NCBI GenBank assembly: GCA_018806915.1
Contig: JAGKQI010000049.1
Location: 1,736,001-1,800,000 of the forward strand
Reading direction: 5' to 3'
From: Phytophthora colocasiae
Lineage: Eukaryota; Oomycota; Peronosporomycetes; Peronosporales; Peronosporaceae
DNA: 64,000 nucleotides
The notes beneath the pieces were generated by a model. The model worked only from the letters and a program-made list of their open reading frames with translations. It had not been told where the DNA came from and did no database searches. Both the position numbers and the translations under genes were made by a program. Positions 9,766 to 19,981 of this stretch are shown in pieces; position 1 is the first letter of the stretch, and the number at the start of each line of letters is the position of its first letter.

Positions 9766-11580
9766 ATGCGGTTCTACCACGCCATTCTCCTGGCAGCCAT
9801 AGCCGTATCATCAATCACCGCCAAGTCAAGCAAGACATCCATCCAATGGAAATCCTGTCCCAAACTCACTGTCACATCTCAAACTCCTGTGAGCAGTGGC
9901 AGTGGAAGCTCAGATGCAGACGCGGAGTGTGCTGTTTATGATGCTCCTCGTTGCTACCCTGGCATTTGTGAGATTCCCAAAGACATCGACCCCACCATTG
10001 AAGTCTTCGTGAAACGCTACCCAGCAACCGTTGGCAACCCAAAGACCGCACCAAATGTCTGGCTTCTCGAAGGAGGGCCGGGTTTTTCCTCCGTTCTGAT
10101 GGAGCCGACAGCAATTGATCTCCAGGAGAAGTTGGGAGGGTCTTTCAACATGTATCTCATCGATCATCGCGGTACTGGGCGCAGTACGAGACTCTCCTGT
10201 TCAACAGCATCGAATCTCAAGTTTTCTAATTTTAAGAGTGATGCCCAAGCTTTCAGTGTTGGCAAATGTGGTGAGGAGTTGGCTACCAAGTATGGAGACG
10301 TGGCAATGTTTTCAACGACAAGTGTTGCTAAGGACATCGCCAGTTTCATGGGTGAACATACCAACGGAGAAGATACCATCGTCTTCGGGCGGGACTATGG
10401 TGCAGTGTTAGGAGAACGCCTGATGCATTTTAACCCGCCTGAAGTCACTGGATACGTTTTTGACGGCATTGCCACGACGGCATGGACCAGCGAGTACCCT
10501 TGGGACACAGGCTATGACGACGTCGCAGATACGTTTTTGGCCCTGACCCAGGAAGATGAGGAGATTACCGCCCGCTTCAAGAAGAAAGGGTTGGCAGGGG
10601 CGATCAAGCGCCTAATCGCTCAGTTCGACAAGAACCCGGAGTCAGCTTGCGCGGTCATCATCAATTCGCTATTCAACAGTACCAATGCTGGTAAAGTTGA
10701 ACCCGAACCACCGTCGTTCTTGCTCCGAAGCACGCTGGGAGCGATGCTAATAGACTCTGAGATGCGGAAGATGATTCCGCCGATGGTGTATCGTTTGAAT
10801 CGATGTGCGGACCAAGATCTCGATGTTTTGAAGCACTTCACGCAATTTATTCAGAATGTTCAGAACATCATCAATGCTGACACTGAGGACACCATCAGTG
10901 CTGACTTTGAGGACTACCAGTCGCTGTTGCTCAACCTCGTCATCTATTATTCCGAGATGTGGCAAATGTCCCCATTATCGATGGCGGAGGTCAAGAAGCG
11001 CTATGCCGACGTCTTGCTATCCAACATTGGTCTCTACTCCTCAATGGAGCTCTACTGCGCCTACTCCATGGAGAAATCCAAGCCCTGTAACAAGTTCAAG
11101 TCCGGGAAATACGATGGCACTCCAATCCTGTACGACCACGATGAATATTGGAACAAAAGAGCCACTATTCCGACTCAAGCCAGCGTCTTGTTGCTCAGTA
11201 GCAAGCTTGATGGGCAGACGACGAACAAGAATGCTGAACATCTTCTGAATGCTCTTAAAGGCAACAAAAAGGAGCTCATCGCGTTCGAACATGCCACCCA
11301 AGGGACGATTGTGTCAACGCCGTTGATTCCCGGTGACCCCAAAAGTCCTGTTTGCGGAATGGAATTGCTCGTGTCGTACATCAAAAACGGAGGAAACCTG
11401 AAACGGATGGATAAGTCGTGCGTGAAAAAGATGCCCCCGTTCAACATGACCATTCCGGCAGATCTCCTCAAGGCCTTCCTAGCCACGGATGACGCGTACG
11501 ATGGCAAATTCAATGAGAGCCTGTCCAAACAACCCGGCAGCAAGCCGTCCGACGAGCAGTCAGGAGATCAGTCGGCTTAG
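9766..11580 (+). CDS. Secreted S33-type alpha/beta hydrolase lacking the nucleophile Ser
   Basis: A 604-aa single-exon gene. Residues 1-19 form a signal peptide (hydrophobic ILLAAIAVSS, cut near A19), so the product is likely secreted. Family landmarks of S33/TAP-like peptidases are present: the oxyanion segment GGPG at 103-106, DHRGTGRS at 133-140, a late Asp in SKLDGQT (about 475) and His in FEHATQGT (about 506). The nucleophile elbow, normally GxSxG, reads GRDYG (208-212), with GAC for residue 210 at 10393-10395. It is therefore probably not a serine hydrolase unless it uses another residue. The Lys/Ser-rich tail is disordered. A broken second copy is at 58998. Confidence 0.9.
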   Translation: MRFYHAILLAAIAVSSITAKSSKTSIQWKSCPKLTVTSQTPVSSGSGSSDADAECAVYDAPRCYPGICEIPKDIDPTIEVFVKRYPATVGNPKTAPNVWLLEGGPGFSSVLMEPTAIDLQEKLGGSFNMYLIDHRGTGRSTRLSCSTASNLKFSNFKSDAQAFSVGKCGEELATKYGDVAMFSTTSVAKDIASFMGEHTNGEDTIVFGRDYGAVLGERLMHFNPPEVTGYVFDGIATTAWTSEYPWDTGYDDVADTFLALTQEDEEITARFKKKGLAGAIKRLIAQFDKNPESACAVIINSLFNSTNAGKVEPEPPSFLLRSTLGAMLIDSEMRKMIPPMVYRLNRCADQDLDVLKHFTQFIQNVQNIINADTEDTISADFEDYQSLLLNLVIYYSEMWQMSPLSMAEVKKRYADVLLSNIGLYSSMELYCAYSMEKSKPCNKFKSGKYDGTPILYDHDEYWNKRATIPTQASVLLLSSKLDGQTTNKNAEHLLNALKGNKKELIAFEHATQGTIVSTPLIPGDPKSPVCGMELLVSYIKNGGNLKRMDKSCVKKMPPFNMTIPADLLKAFLATDDAYDGKFNESLSKQPGSKPSDEQSGDQSA

Positions 11581-11665
11581 AAACCCCGATATGCCTGGTT
11601 CATGAATTCCAGCACGGACTTGTCGGTCGATATCAGTACTGAGAGCGGCTAGAAGCACTTTGAGA

Positions 11666-11671
11666 AATAAA
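11666..11671 (+). terminator. Poly(A) signal of the S33 gene
   Basis: AATAAA lies 86 bp after the stop codon at 11580, in the 169-bp gap between this gene and the convergent CRN pseudogene. Confidence 0.45.
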
Positions 11672-11749
11672 GCGTCACATTCACACCCTTATCCGCTAGG
11701 CCCAATTAGGGCAGATTCATTAAAGATTGAGAAGTGGTGTAGGCTAGTT

Positions 11750-13368
11750 TCATTTGAAGTTTTCCATTGCTTCAAAACACTTTTCCTCAGTACCTGCTAC
11801 CTGTTCACACAGCTTTTCCAAACGTGCGAGAGCATCTTCCGCCGAGTAACCTCTATCCAGCGCGGACAGGAGATACGCTCTCATTTCACCCATATGAGCA
11901 GGCAAGTCATACATTTCTTTCAACAGATCCCCCAATTCGTACAGATCATGCTCGAATCGCAGAAGCTGGCCCTCCCAAGGATGGTTCCAGTCGATTGTAT
12001 GCTTCCCTGACGGCCACGACTCATCCATGTCGAGCAACATCCAATAACTGGATCTACGGTACGATGGAGGAACGAGTGTAATATTCTGCCATCGAACATC
12101 ACCGTGACAATACCCAGTCGAGTGCCAATATTTCAAAGCCGTTAGGATATCTCGGACGCACGCGCAAGTTTCATCTTCTGATGGTTTCCTCATGTCACCA
12201 AGTGGAGATAGCCGCACTGCCAAACTCCTCGTCGTCACCCTCACGTTCTCCACAGTCTGTAGATGTGTCTCTGAACTGCCCTTATTTTCGCTCAGTGTCT
12301 CCAGAGTCTTGTATATCTTGGCGAGTCGGTCGAGGTCGTCCGTGCTGATATGATGGCTCCGTGTAATTGTCCGTTCAACCATATTATCCAACAACTCGAT
12401 CTTCCTCTTCCCGTTATCATTCGGACAGAACGGAATTACACCAAACGAAGCTGTTCGGTGCGCCAGGTTTCTCATCTGATCTAGTAAAAATGCTAGATTG
12501 TAAAATACTTTCAGTGCAAGTGCTTTCTCCGAGAAAATATCACACTTGAGTATTGGCGTTGGGCTACCCCACCCGTCAATTTTTTCAATCGCAAGAAATT
12601 GAATGTCAGAGCCAGAAGTTGCATAACCCAAAACGTACGGCAGATCCGCGTACAATAGGGTACTCCAGCCCCTCATCTTTTGCAGTAAGTTGCCAACGGA
12701 TGCTGCCATTGATACCACAGAACTCTGTTCTTCACCACGCAGCAGCACAACACAATCACGCTGGAGAATATAGTTTGGTCAACTGAAGGTAAAATCGTTT
12801 CTGCTGTGTCGGCGGCATTTCTTCGTGTTAGAACTGCGTAGCCTTTGTCGAGATACAGATTGGTGATCACTGACAGTAGAATCTCGTAATACTTCCGCCA
12901 TGATCCCACCGATGCATCGGTTCCCGGGTGAAATTTGCGTTGGCATTGGTCGAGAAAATAATCCATCGCCGACTCCAGATCAGGACACGAAAGGAGTGGG
13001 GCATTTGGATCAAATATGTCCTTAGCTTCTTTCGAATCTCTCAGTGTCAGCCTGAACGGAAGGGGTCTTTCGAGAAGGTCCCTGAGGTCCTTTACAGGAG
13101 GCAATGACTGCAATTGCATCTTTGAGAGATTCCATAGCTGTGCCATTGACGTTTTCTCCTCGAGCCTTTGCCGTTTTACAGCATACGGAACCACCACTAG
13201 CGCGTGAAGCACACCGTTGGTCGGGGCATGTTCAAATAACCCCCAAAGTTTTTATGTTGGATCGAGCTCCTTGTCTTCTAGTGTCAGATCTTCGATCGCA
13301 GCAGTTTTCTCGCCTCTCCTCAGCTTCTTCATATCTTCTGAGCAGGACTGCAGCCACTTGCCATCTTT
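11750..13368 (-). pseudogene. CRN (Crinkler) effector gene, 3' part with kinase-like domain
   Basis: Reading down from 13368, the frame gives a DWL-type segment (DGKWLQ..., about 13363-13255), a TAA stop at 13254-13252, then HALVVVP near 13207, the landmark that closes CRN N-terminal regions. A C-terminal domain follows. After a frameshift near 12770 it continues to 11750 with protein-kinase signatures HGDVRWQN (about 12105) and LLDMDES (about 12035), like the kinase-type CRN C-termini. CRN proteins are effectors of oomycete pathogens that act in host nuclei. This copy is broken by a MULE insertion at its 5' side, one stop here and one frameshift. The 5' part is at 16486-16659. Confidence 0.85.
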
Positions 13369-16300
13369 AAAATAATATTAATATCTGTTGCACAGGTACT
13401 GAATGACCTGTTGCCTATGCGATCTGCTGAATTGCTGTTGCGAACCATGAATACCTGTTGCGAACCTAACACAACACGAATTCAATAACGAAAAGTTGTA
13501 CATGCAATTGTAGGGATGATTCTCGGATGTCGCGGAGGATACATGTACTCCAACTTGCTCCAAGTGGAAGCTGCTATATATTTGTAAGTGTTTATCGGCG
13601 ATGGTACACGCTCAGCAAAAGTGTTTTCTACGACACCTTCATATCACGAGCTCGTCGTATTGCGTGTACAAGTTCCTCAACCTTGTACTCGGCTCTGTCT
13701 CCATCGACAAATTGCAGTCCATACGTAGACACCGTCTTGGGGTGAAAGCCGACAAGCTGCAACTTGTCCAACTCGGTGGTCTGGAACTGTTGTGCCGCCG
13801 TCAACAACATCAAATTCATCGATAATTGGCCACTTCAATGGCCTTCCAGGCTCTTTAGTGAAAAGATTGATCAATCGGTCGACGTCGTACAGTATGCATC
13901 AGTTACTGTCGTCTCGCTATAAACTACTTGGTAACGATCGTGGACGCCCCAGTTGGGCGTGCATTGGGATCGACTCCAGTGCACGCTCAATGTCAAATTT
14001 CTTCAGCAAGTGCAGCGACGCAATAATGTGAGCACATACCCATCCAGAATGCATATACCTCCTGTATGTGCATGATAGCGTACTGCGGATAGATCGAATC
14101 TAAATATCCAGTGTCAGCAATACAACCAGCGACAAAGCAAATTGAAAAAAACTTACCTCTGCAAACAACCACTTCGATCTGATTGGTAGGGGCTTCATCT
14201 CGACCAACAGTCTGTCATTTACTGTCACTTGATGAAGCGATAAGAAGATGGCCTGTATTTCATCGATTGGGACCTCATCACCCATCCATCCTCGCAAAGA
14301 CCGCTGAAACCTAAGACAAAATAGCAGTAAGAGCATGATCAAATAAAGTTAGCATCTCGCGCGTACCTTTCGGTTCGTGCTGCAGACACCGTCGCTCCTG
14401 CAAGGTTCTTAACGTGTACCATTGAAGCCGTACTGTTAAAAAATATCCGCACTGGGCGTTGTGTGGCTTTTGCTTTGACAACCCGATGATTCCGTGGGTC
14501 GACCAAAAAGTCTTTTGCCATCATGACTGCAGCGAGAGGTAATGGGCCTGCATAATGTAGTTAGTTGCGAATATCGATCAAGAAACAGCAAGTCATTACG
14601 ACATACCTTCTGCGTAGTGACATTGACATCCAGAAGATAAATTAGTTGCGTCATACAGTAGAACCCAAGGCAAAACCGAGTTTAACACGGAGATCGTCGG
14701 GGCCTTTTTGTAGTCGGTTACTATGACCTTAATGACACGATGGTGACTTTCAATTGGTTGCTGGGTAGGCAAGAATCCCGGTATTGACGAACTTCTGACA
14801 CTCCAACGCTCCCAGCGTGGATTCAAATACACAGACTGAAGCCAATCTGCCAAAGCAAATTCTTTCGAATCTCTCCACTCCTTCAATACACGCTTTGATA
14901 GAGCTCGGAATTGCCTCAACGAGCGTGAATCGTGCAACATACGGAGGTGTGGCTGCAAATGGTCCTTGATAAAGTTGTTTGAGGCCGCCAACTTTGTTTG
15001 TTTTCGAGAGTGACGAAGCAGGTGCTCCCAACAGGTTAGAATTTCAATCTCTGGCCAGATTATTTCGAGAGCTGAAGCGATGGCATCTGAATGGTCGATA
15101 CTGGCGCTACGAACTGGCACTTCCACGTCGAAAAATACCTTGGCATACTTAGTTAAAGCTCGAAGCATCTTTTCGTAAGCAAATGTGCTTTCCGTCCGCA
15201 CGAACATATACAACCACGGCCGAAATCGTTGAACAAAGCCCGAATCCGTCACTTCCACTGATATACCTCCGCAATCAACGAGAGTCCATCCACCGAAATG
15301 GATACGGTACGTTCCATCTGTAGACAGCACCAAGTCAGGCCCTTGGTCACATACAGCCCGGCGAACATTAGAAAACAAAGTCCGTGTAGTGACAAGCATG
15401 CCCATTGAGAAGACCTGGCGAACACCGTCAGAAAATGTGTGTTCAAAGTCATCTAGAGCGATTGGCGCATTCATCTCAGCTAAGTTGTCTTTAAGTACAC
15501 TTTGATAGTTTTCGCGGCCTTGACACAGCCTACGCGCATTCCACTGCCTCATCGCTGCAAAATTTGTCATCTCCCACCCCCCGTTTGCCTGTTTCTTCAA
15601 TTATGCTCTCCTGTTCTCCATTTTTCGAACAACTGGTACATGCAACAGCATATTAGGGTCGCGCATGTACTTGAACAGGAGCATATTTCTTACTCTGCCG
15701 GCGGACATTCCCAAACGTAACAAAGAATCAATCTCTGGTTTCAACACCGGTGAAATTCCACGGGCTGGACGACGGGCGATACCACCTCAGTGCTGACCTC
15801 GCTGTAGTAGCTGGTATCGAAATGAGTTCTCATTGGCACGGTGGATAGCCAACTTAATGCGGTGGTTGCAACCAACGTGCGAACGACATTGATACACCTT
15901 CCCCAGTACAAACGGGGACAAGTAGCGAGTCTGATATGTGTAGACGAATCCATTTAAGCCGTGAAGGCTTTGTTCTGCTTCGGTCTGTGTGGTGTAGTAG
16001 CCAATATTGGTGTAAATCGACTTCTCGGTTGCAACAAATGCATGGTCACTCGTATGTCCACTATCACTTTCGAAATCTAGCGAACAGTCGTCTGAGTCAG
16101 AGTCTTCCTTTGAATTTTGTGGTGGGGCAGAAATGTCGTGGTCGCTGGTAGAATCGGAAGTTGGACGGTCACTTCTCTTTCATTGCCGGACAAGTCGGCT
16201 ATCGAGGACATGAAACCGTACTTTGCTAAGCTGATGTCGCTGTTCTAGGTGTTGCACTTCGTCGTGATGAGTGTGGTCGCGCAAATGTGTGGTGTAGCGC

Positions 16301-16485
16301 CCAGTAAGACGAAGTTAATGGCAGCTAGTGCTGAAAACGAGTGGTGGCAGCTTCAGCACTGAATCCCTGTTGTGGTAAGGGTTCTAATCGAGACAACAGA
16401 TTTTACCGTACTAGCAACAGGGATTCAGCAAAATAGGTGGTCAACAGGTGGTCAGCAGATGAACAACAGATATTAATTAGCAGCC
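13369..16485 (-). mobile_element. MULE transposon inserted in the CRN gene (3.1 kb)
   Basis: The insertion is flanked by the 9-bp direct repeat GCCATCTTT (13360-13368 and 16486-16494), the target-duplication length of Mutator-like elements. The ends carry inverted ATTAATATCTGTTG (about 13377-13390 and the complement at 16464-16477), with several more CTGTTG-containing subrepeats inward on both sides. The outermost 7-8 bp do not match well. It encodes a multi-exon MULE transposase on the minus strand, now with stop codons. Confidence 0.85.
13628..16179 (-). pseudogene. MULE transposase with FLYWCH-like and SWIM-like zinc motifs
   Basis: Exon 1 runs from 16179 to 14607 with an acidic N-terminus, a FLYWCH/GCM-like zinc segment (YQCRSHVGCNHR near 15870) and the MULE catalytic region (LSTDGTYRIHFGG near 15310, SIDHSD near 15100, CWEH near 15030). 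In-frame TGA (15789-15787) and TAA (15603-15601) break it. Three clean introns keep the frame: 14606-14548 (GTATGT...CTAAC...CAG), 14366-14311 (GTACGC...TAG) and 14156-14100 (GTAAGT...TAG). Exon 4 holds a SWIM-like C...C-x-H motif (WVCAHIIA near 14030), then TAG at 13919-13917. A C-terminal remnant continues to 13628 after a frameshift. Confidence 0.85.
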
Positions 16486-16659
16486 GCCATCTTTCTCCGC
16501 CAGGAAGAGCTGCAGCTTTGAGGGTTCGACATCCTTTAACGTGATCGGAAACAGCGCCATGATATCCTTCAGCAACTTAAAGACTGACGTACCATCGTTA
16601 ATCTCCACCTAAACCACGCTTCTTAGTTCGCCAACGAGTGCACAGCATATCTTCGGCAT
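16486..16659 (-). pseudogene. CRN effector gene, 5' part with LFLAK-like motif
   Basis: From the ATG at 16659-16657 the frame gives a short ubiquitin-like start (VGE, then VEINDGTSVFKLL) and LQLFLAEKDG, a match to the LxLFLAK motif of CRN N-termini, ending at the MULE border. Codon 17 is TAG (16611-16609). Removing one 9-bp repeat and the MULE would join KDG directly to the KWL of the 3' part in the same frame. This supports one ancestral gene on the minus strand. With the TAG, the later TAA and the frameshift it is not functional. Confidence 0.8.
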
Positions 16660-16798
16660 ATTTGACGGAATCTGAAATGACAACTTGAAGCCAATGGCTT
16701 CAATTTATTTCAAAGAAAAGCACACTTTCGGATTCCTGCAATGTACACAAAAAAGTAGAAGGGGAAGTGTCGAGCCATTAAGCGTTTTAATGGAATGA

Positions 16799-18483
16799 TG
16801 TCGCGAAGTCGGTGAAACTTTGGTCGCGGAGCTGGGGCGTTTAGTGAACCCTAGTTATACGACTACTGAAAAGGGGTTTTCAGAGTCGTACAACGGTAGG
16901 TTGGCGTGTGGTACCTTGCGGTATCCTCGTGGGTTCGTTGTCTTCGGAAATATGACCCTCGCCGGAGTTTGAGAATGTGTTGTGAAGAGAAGTTGGGGTT
17001 CCCTTGGAGTCTGGTGTCGGTATTCAGGAAATCCTTCCAGGAGCGTTCGGGAGTCGGAATCTCTGGAAACCAAGATGGTTTCCAGGAAGTCGGCGGTCGA
17101 AAAGAGGTTAATATACCAGAGAAAGTCTGAAATCGGTGTCTGAATATCACAAATCCAGAACCGAGATACCTGACTTTCAGAGATAAACAACCAATATACA
17201 GAGTTCGAAAATATACAAATATATACAGCCGTTCTTATTCTTTCTAGGCCCTTGAACGGTGGGCTAACACTCCAGGTCAACTAGGGACTTGCTACCAGAC
17301 ACCTGGTCTGTCTGGTATCCCTTTACGTTCGCGCACCACCCTCTAGTATAGAGGGAAAATATAAACCAATACAATCGGCTATATATAACAGTCTACCTTG
17401 CACTCTGAAAACGACTGTCTAGTTTCCAGAGCCTGTCCAAACGAGCAATATGAAATGGGCTACCGCTAGAGACAAAACAAACGACCCAACTAGGATATGG
17501 AATAGGCGGGTTCTCTCAGGTCTCTACGTTACCTGATCTCCGCCTAAGGGGATTGGAAAGGCGAGAGATCACACGGCACCAAACCTTGACGTGGCCTTGC
17601 AGGCAGAAATACAACGACTTCTGGGCTACACGGCAAATTGAACTCTGTTTATCGTTTATCTTCCTCATAACTATCATATATCTCTGGTAACTCTCTTCTT
17701 CTTGTCGTCTTTTGCGTCCTTTATGCAGTCAGTCTTCATATCTCAGGTATTCTTGGTCTTTGTATACATCTGGTACTTTGACTTGGTCTCAGTATGCAGG
17801 CTGTGCAGCCGATCTCGATGGGTTGACAAGTAGAGACGTCATTACGGGGGATGTGCAGGTCAGTAATCACTTGAATGCGTGACTTGAACTTGGGTTCACT
17901 TGGTTTCAGTATGGTATTGGATCTTCGGTGGTTTCAGAGTCTGGTATCCTGGTTTTCAGAGTCTGATATCACTTGGTTTTCAGAGTCGTAGTCACTCAGA
18001 GTTAGAGATACCAGAGTCTTGAGTAAGAAACCAGAGTACGGAGCACCAATGCTTCAACGTATATGAAGATCTTGAGGGTTGCGCGGGTGCGCGGCGTCCG
18101 GCGCGCGATACTTGGTCTTTGCGGGTATATATTGTGAATCCTTGAACCATCCATCGTCGCGCTGGACGGTAACGGGATGAGGTCTCTCAGAGATACGTTC
18201 TTCTGAGAGACTTTCCGCCAGAACTTAGTCACTCATCGTTGGGGAAAGTCCGGTGACCAGACAGAGTGTAGTTGACCTTCAGAGTTGTGCACACTCTGAA
18301 GTACACTTCTGGTCCTTTGGGCCCCTTTACAGTCAGGCGAAGGTTTATCCACAATCTTCCACAGATGTCGCACGGGTACGGCCACGTCCCAAAGTCCCTT
18401 TCGCTTATAACCCATAGTATAACCAATCACATCATAACGTAATATCCACCTGTCGCTCGAAAATCGGAATTAACATCATGTCA
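16799..18483 (-). repeat. 3' LTR of GyA (1685 bp)
   Basis: In element orientation it starts TGACATGATG and ends TTCGCGACA. It has a run of TTTTCAGAGTC words at 17927-17985. Compared with the 5' LTR it has an extra 22 bp at about 17931-17960, consistent with slippage between these words. Confidence 0.95.
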
Positions 18484-18496
18484 ACCGCCCCTCCTG
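18484..18496 (-). other. Polypurine tract of GyA
   Basis: On the minus strand the 13 bases before the 3' LTR read AGGAGGGGCGGT-like purines, the expected primer for plus-strand synthesis in element orientation. Confidence 0.6.
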
Positions 18497-18538
18497 GTCA
18501 CGATCCATCAGTGCGGAACTTTCTCCAAGCTGTGTATC

Positions 18539-19966
18539 ATGGCCAGGCCTATCAAACATTCTGATAGACGGTTTTCAGAGCGTAGCGTAGCTGCAACTCT
18601 TTGCCAGTTGCCTGTTTTTCAGAGTCTCTGGTGTCCTGTCGCACAATCTGATTCTCTCAGACTCAGAAACTTGAACTTGACTCGCCCAACAGGCGATCAT
18701 TTTCAAACCTCCGTCCTTTCGCTCATGACTGAGGAAACAAACACTTCCCTGAGCTCAAACGCCCCAGCGAGTGGGGTGGCAGGCGACGCCACAGGTACTT
18801 ATCCTGCTTCGGCAACTGCCAGTATAGCGCAGGGTGGAGATGTTGGTTCAGCCACATCGCCAGGTGGCAGCTCGAGCGCCCCAGCCCTCACATCCCAATC
18901 TAAAAGCCCACGGGTCGATGGTTCGGTTAAGAACCTCCCTGGTGATGGCATGGACTCGGCCGGTTCAAGCGATTCTTCCCCGGCGGATGCACCGAGTGGT
19001 CCCAATCCTGAGTTCACTGAGGACACTCCTGGGGTCTTCAGGTCACGGACTTTCGGCGCTCCGAGACTCCTATCCACGGAAGAGGTCGATCGATTGTTCA
19101 CCCAAGGTCTGGTGACGAGTGCGGAAGTTCCAGTCACGACATTGGGGGACTCTGACATTCCACAGAGCTACATCGCTCCCCACATTGAACCGGAAGGACG
19201 CGCTTTTCTGGTGAGCACACCCGCCCGAGCCGAGGATTTCAGAAGGGGGCGTCACATCGCGAACGCTTACGGTGGCCCTTGTGTGCTTGTGGGGTATGAG
19301 GCATTTACCGACGAGGATCTTCAAGAGTTGGAACGCGTGATCCCAAGTTTCGATCCCGCCGAAGTCGTATCTCCTCATGCTCAGGCCCCAAATGCGCGTA
19401 TCCTGGATGCTGTGACTTCGTCAGTTGAGGTTCGTCGGGAGCTGGCTTCTCTGCTGTCTCATCTCCCCCCTACTCGCCTTGCGGAGAGAGTCTTCCGGAC
19501 AGCAGGATGTCTGAAACTCATGGCTACAGCTCACCGTCGCCTCCGAGAACGCGTTGGTTCTCAGAACGGCGTCGCTTTGATTGATGCAGCGGCGGCCCGG
19601 TCCGAGTGCGAAGAGATCAAGCGCGAGTGGGTACTCAACTACCAGTACTGGAAGCATGAGCTTCAAAGCGCGCAGCAAGATGTTGACATCGTGGGGAATC
19701 GCATGAATTCCGAGATTCAAGACCTCAAGGCCCACTATCAGGATCAAGTGGAGGCTCTGAAGTCGGACAAGGCAGCTTTGAAGTCTCAAGTTGCCGATCT
19801 TCAAGCACAAGTCTCGATTCTGAAGTCGCGTCCTGAGGTCAAGCCCACAGATCCATGGGGGTTCTCAGAGTTCTTACAAGAGAACTCTGAAATCTCTGGT
19901 AATTGGGATCGGCTTCATGACCTTCTGGTGTCATATCAAGAGGACACTATCGTCCCTGATAACTGA
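18539..19966 (+). CDS. Antisense ORF a of GyA (475 aa, coiled coil)
   Basis: This ORF lies between pol and the 3' LTR of GyA and runs opposite to gag-pol. Residues about 60-160 are Ser/Ala/Gly/Pro-rich and disordered. Residues about 330-440 form a likely coiled coil with many Gln, Lys, Glu and Leu. No enzymatic motif was seen. Stop at 19964-19966. A short open frame (19982-20179) and ORF b follow in shifted frames, so a and b may be pieces of one longer antisense gene. A nearer in-frame Met at 18727 (MTEETN) could be the start. Function unknown. Confidence 0.6.
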   Translation: MARPIKHSDRRFSERSVAATLCQLPVFQSLWCPVAQSDSLRLRNLNLTRPTGDHFQTSVLSLMTEETNTSLSSNAPASGVAGDATGTYPASATASIAQGGDVGSATSPGGSSSAPALTSQSKSPRVDGSVKNLPGDGMDSAGSSDSSPADAPSGPNPEFTEDTPGVFRSRTFGAPRLLSTEEVDRLFTQGLVTSAEVPVTTLGDSDIPQSYIAPHIEPEGRAFLVSTPARAEDFRRGRHIANAYGGPCVLVGYEAFTDEDLQELERVIPSFDPAEVVSPHAQAPNARILDAVTSSVEVRRELASLLSHLPPTRLAERVFRTAGCLKLMATAHRRLRERVGSQNGVALIDAAAARSECEEIKREWVLNYQYWKHELQSAQQDVDIVGNRMNSEIQDLKAHYQDQVEALKSDKAALKSQVADLQAQVSILKSRPEVKPTDPWGFSEFLQENSEISGNWDRLHDLLVSYQEDTIVPDN

Positions 19967-19981
19967 ACGACTATCATCAGT

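Larger units (their letters stand above)
1..10198 (+). repeat. Segmental duplication, copy 1 (left part outside window)
   Basis: This segment matches 42018-59432 in the same order and orientation: GyB 3' end, pogo remnant, Helitron array, relic Helitron, unique spacer, promoter and S33 gene. The S33 start codons are 49,232 bp apart (9766 and 58998). Copy 1 has four insertions that copy 2 lacks: 755-1592, 5780-8027, 8128-9047 and 9169-9654. The match may extend past 10198, but copy 2 is cut there by a Copia element. It could be a true tandem segmental duplication or two haplotypes joined in the assembly. Confidence 0.85.

Noticed and set aside
16820..17280. 141-codon minus-strand frame in both GyA LTRs
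   Set aside because: Present in both LTRs because they are copies; no start context or domain. A leader peptide cannot be excluded but is not supported.
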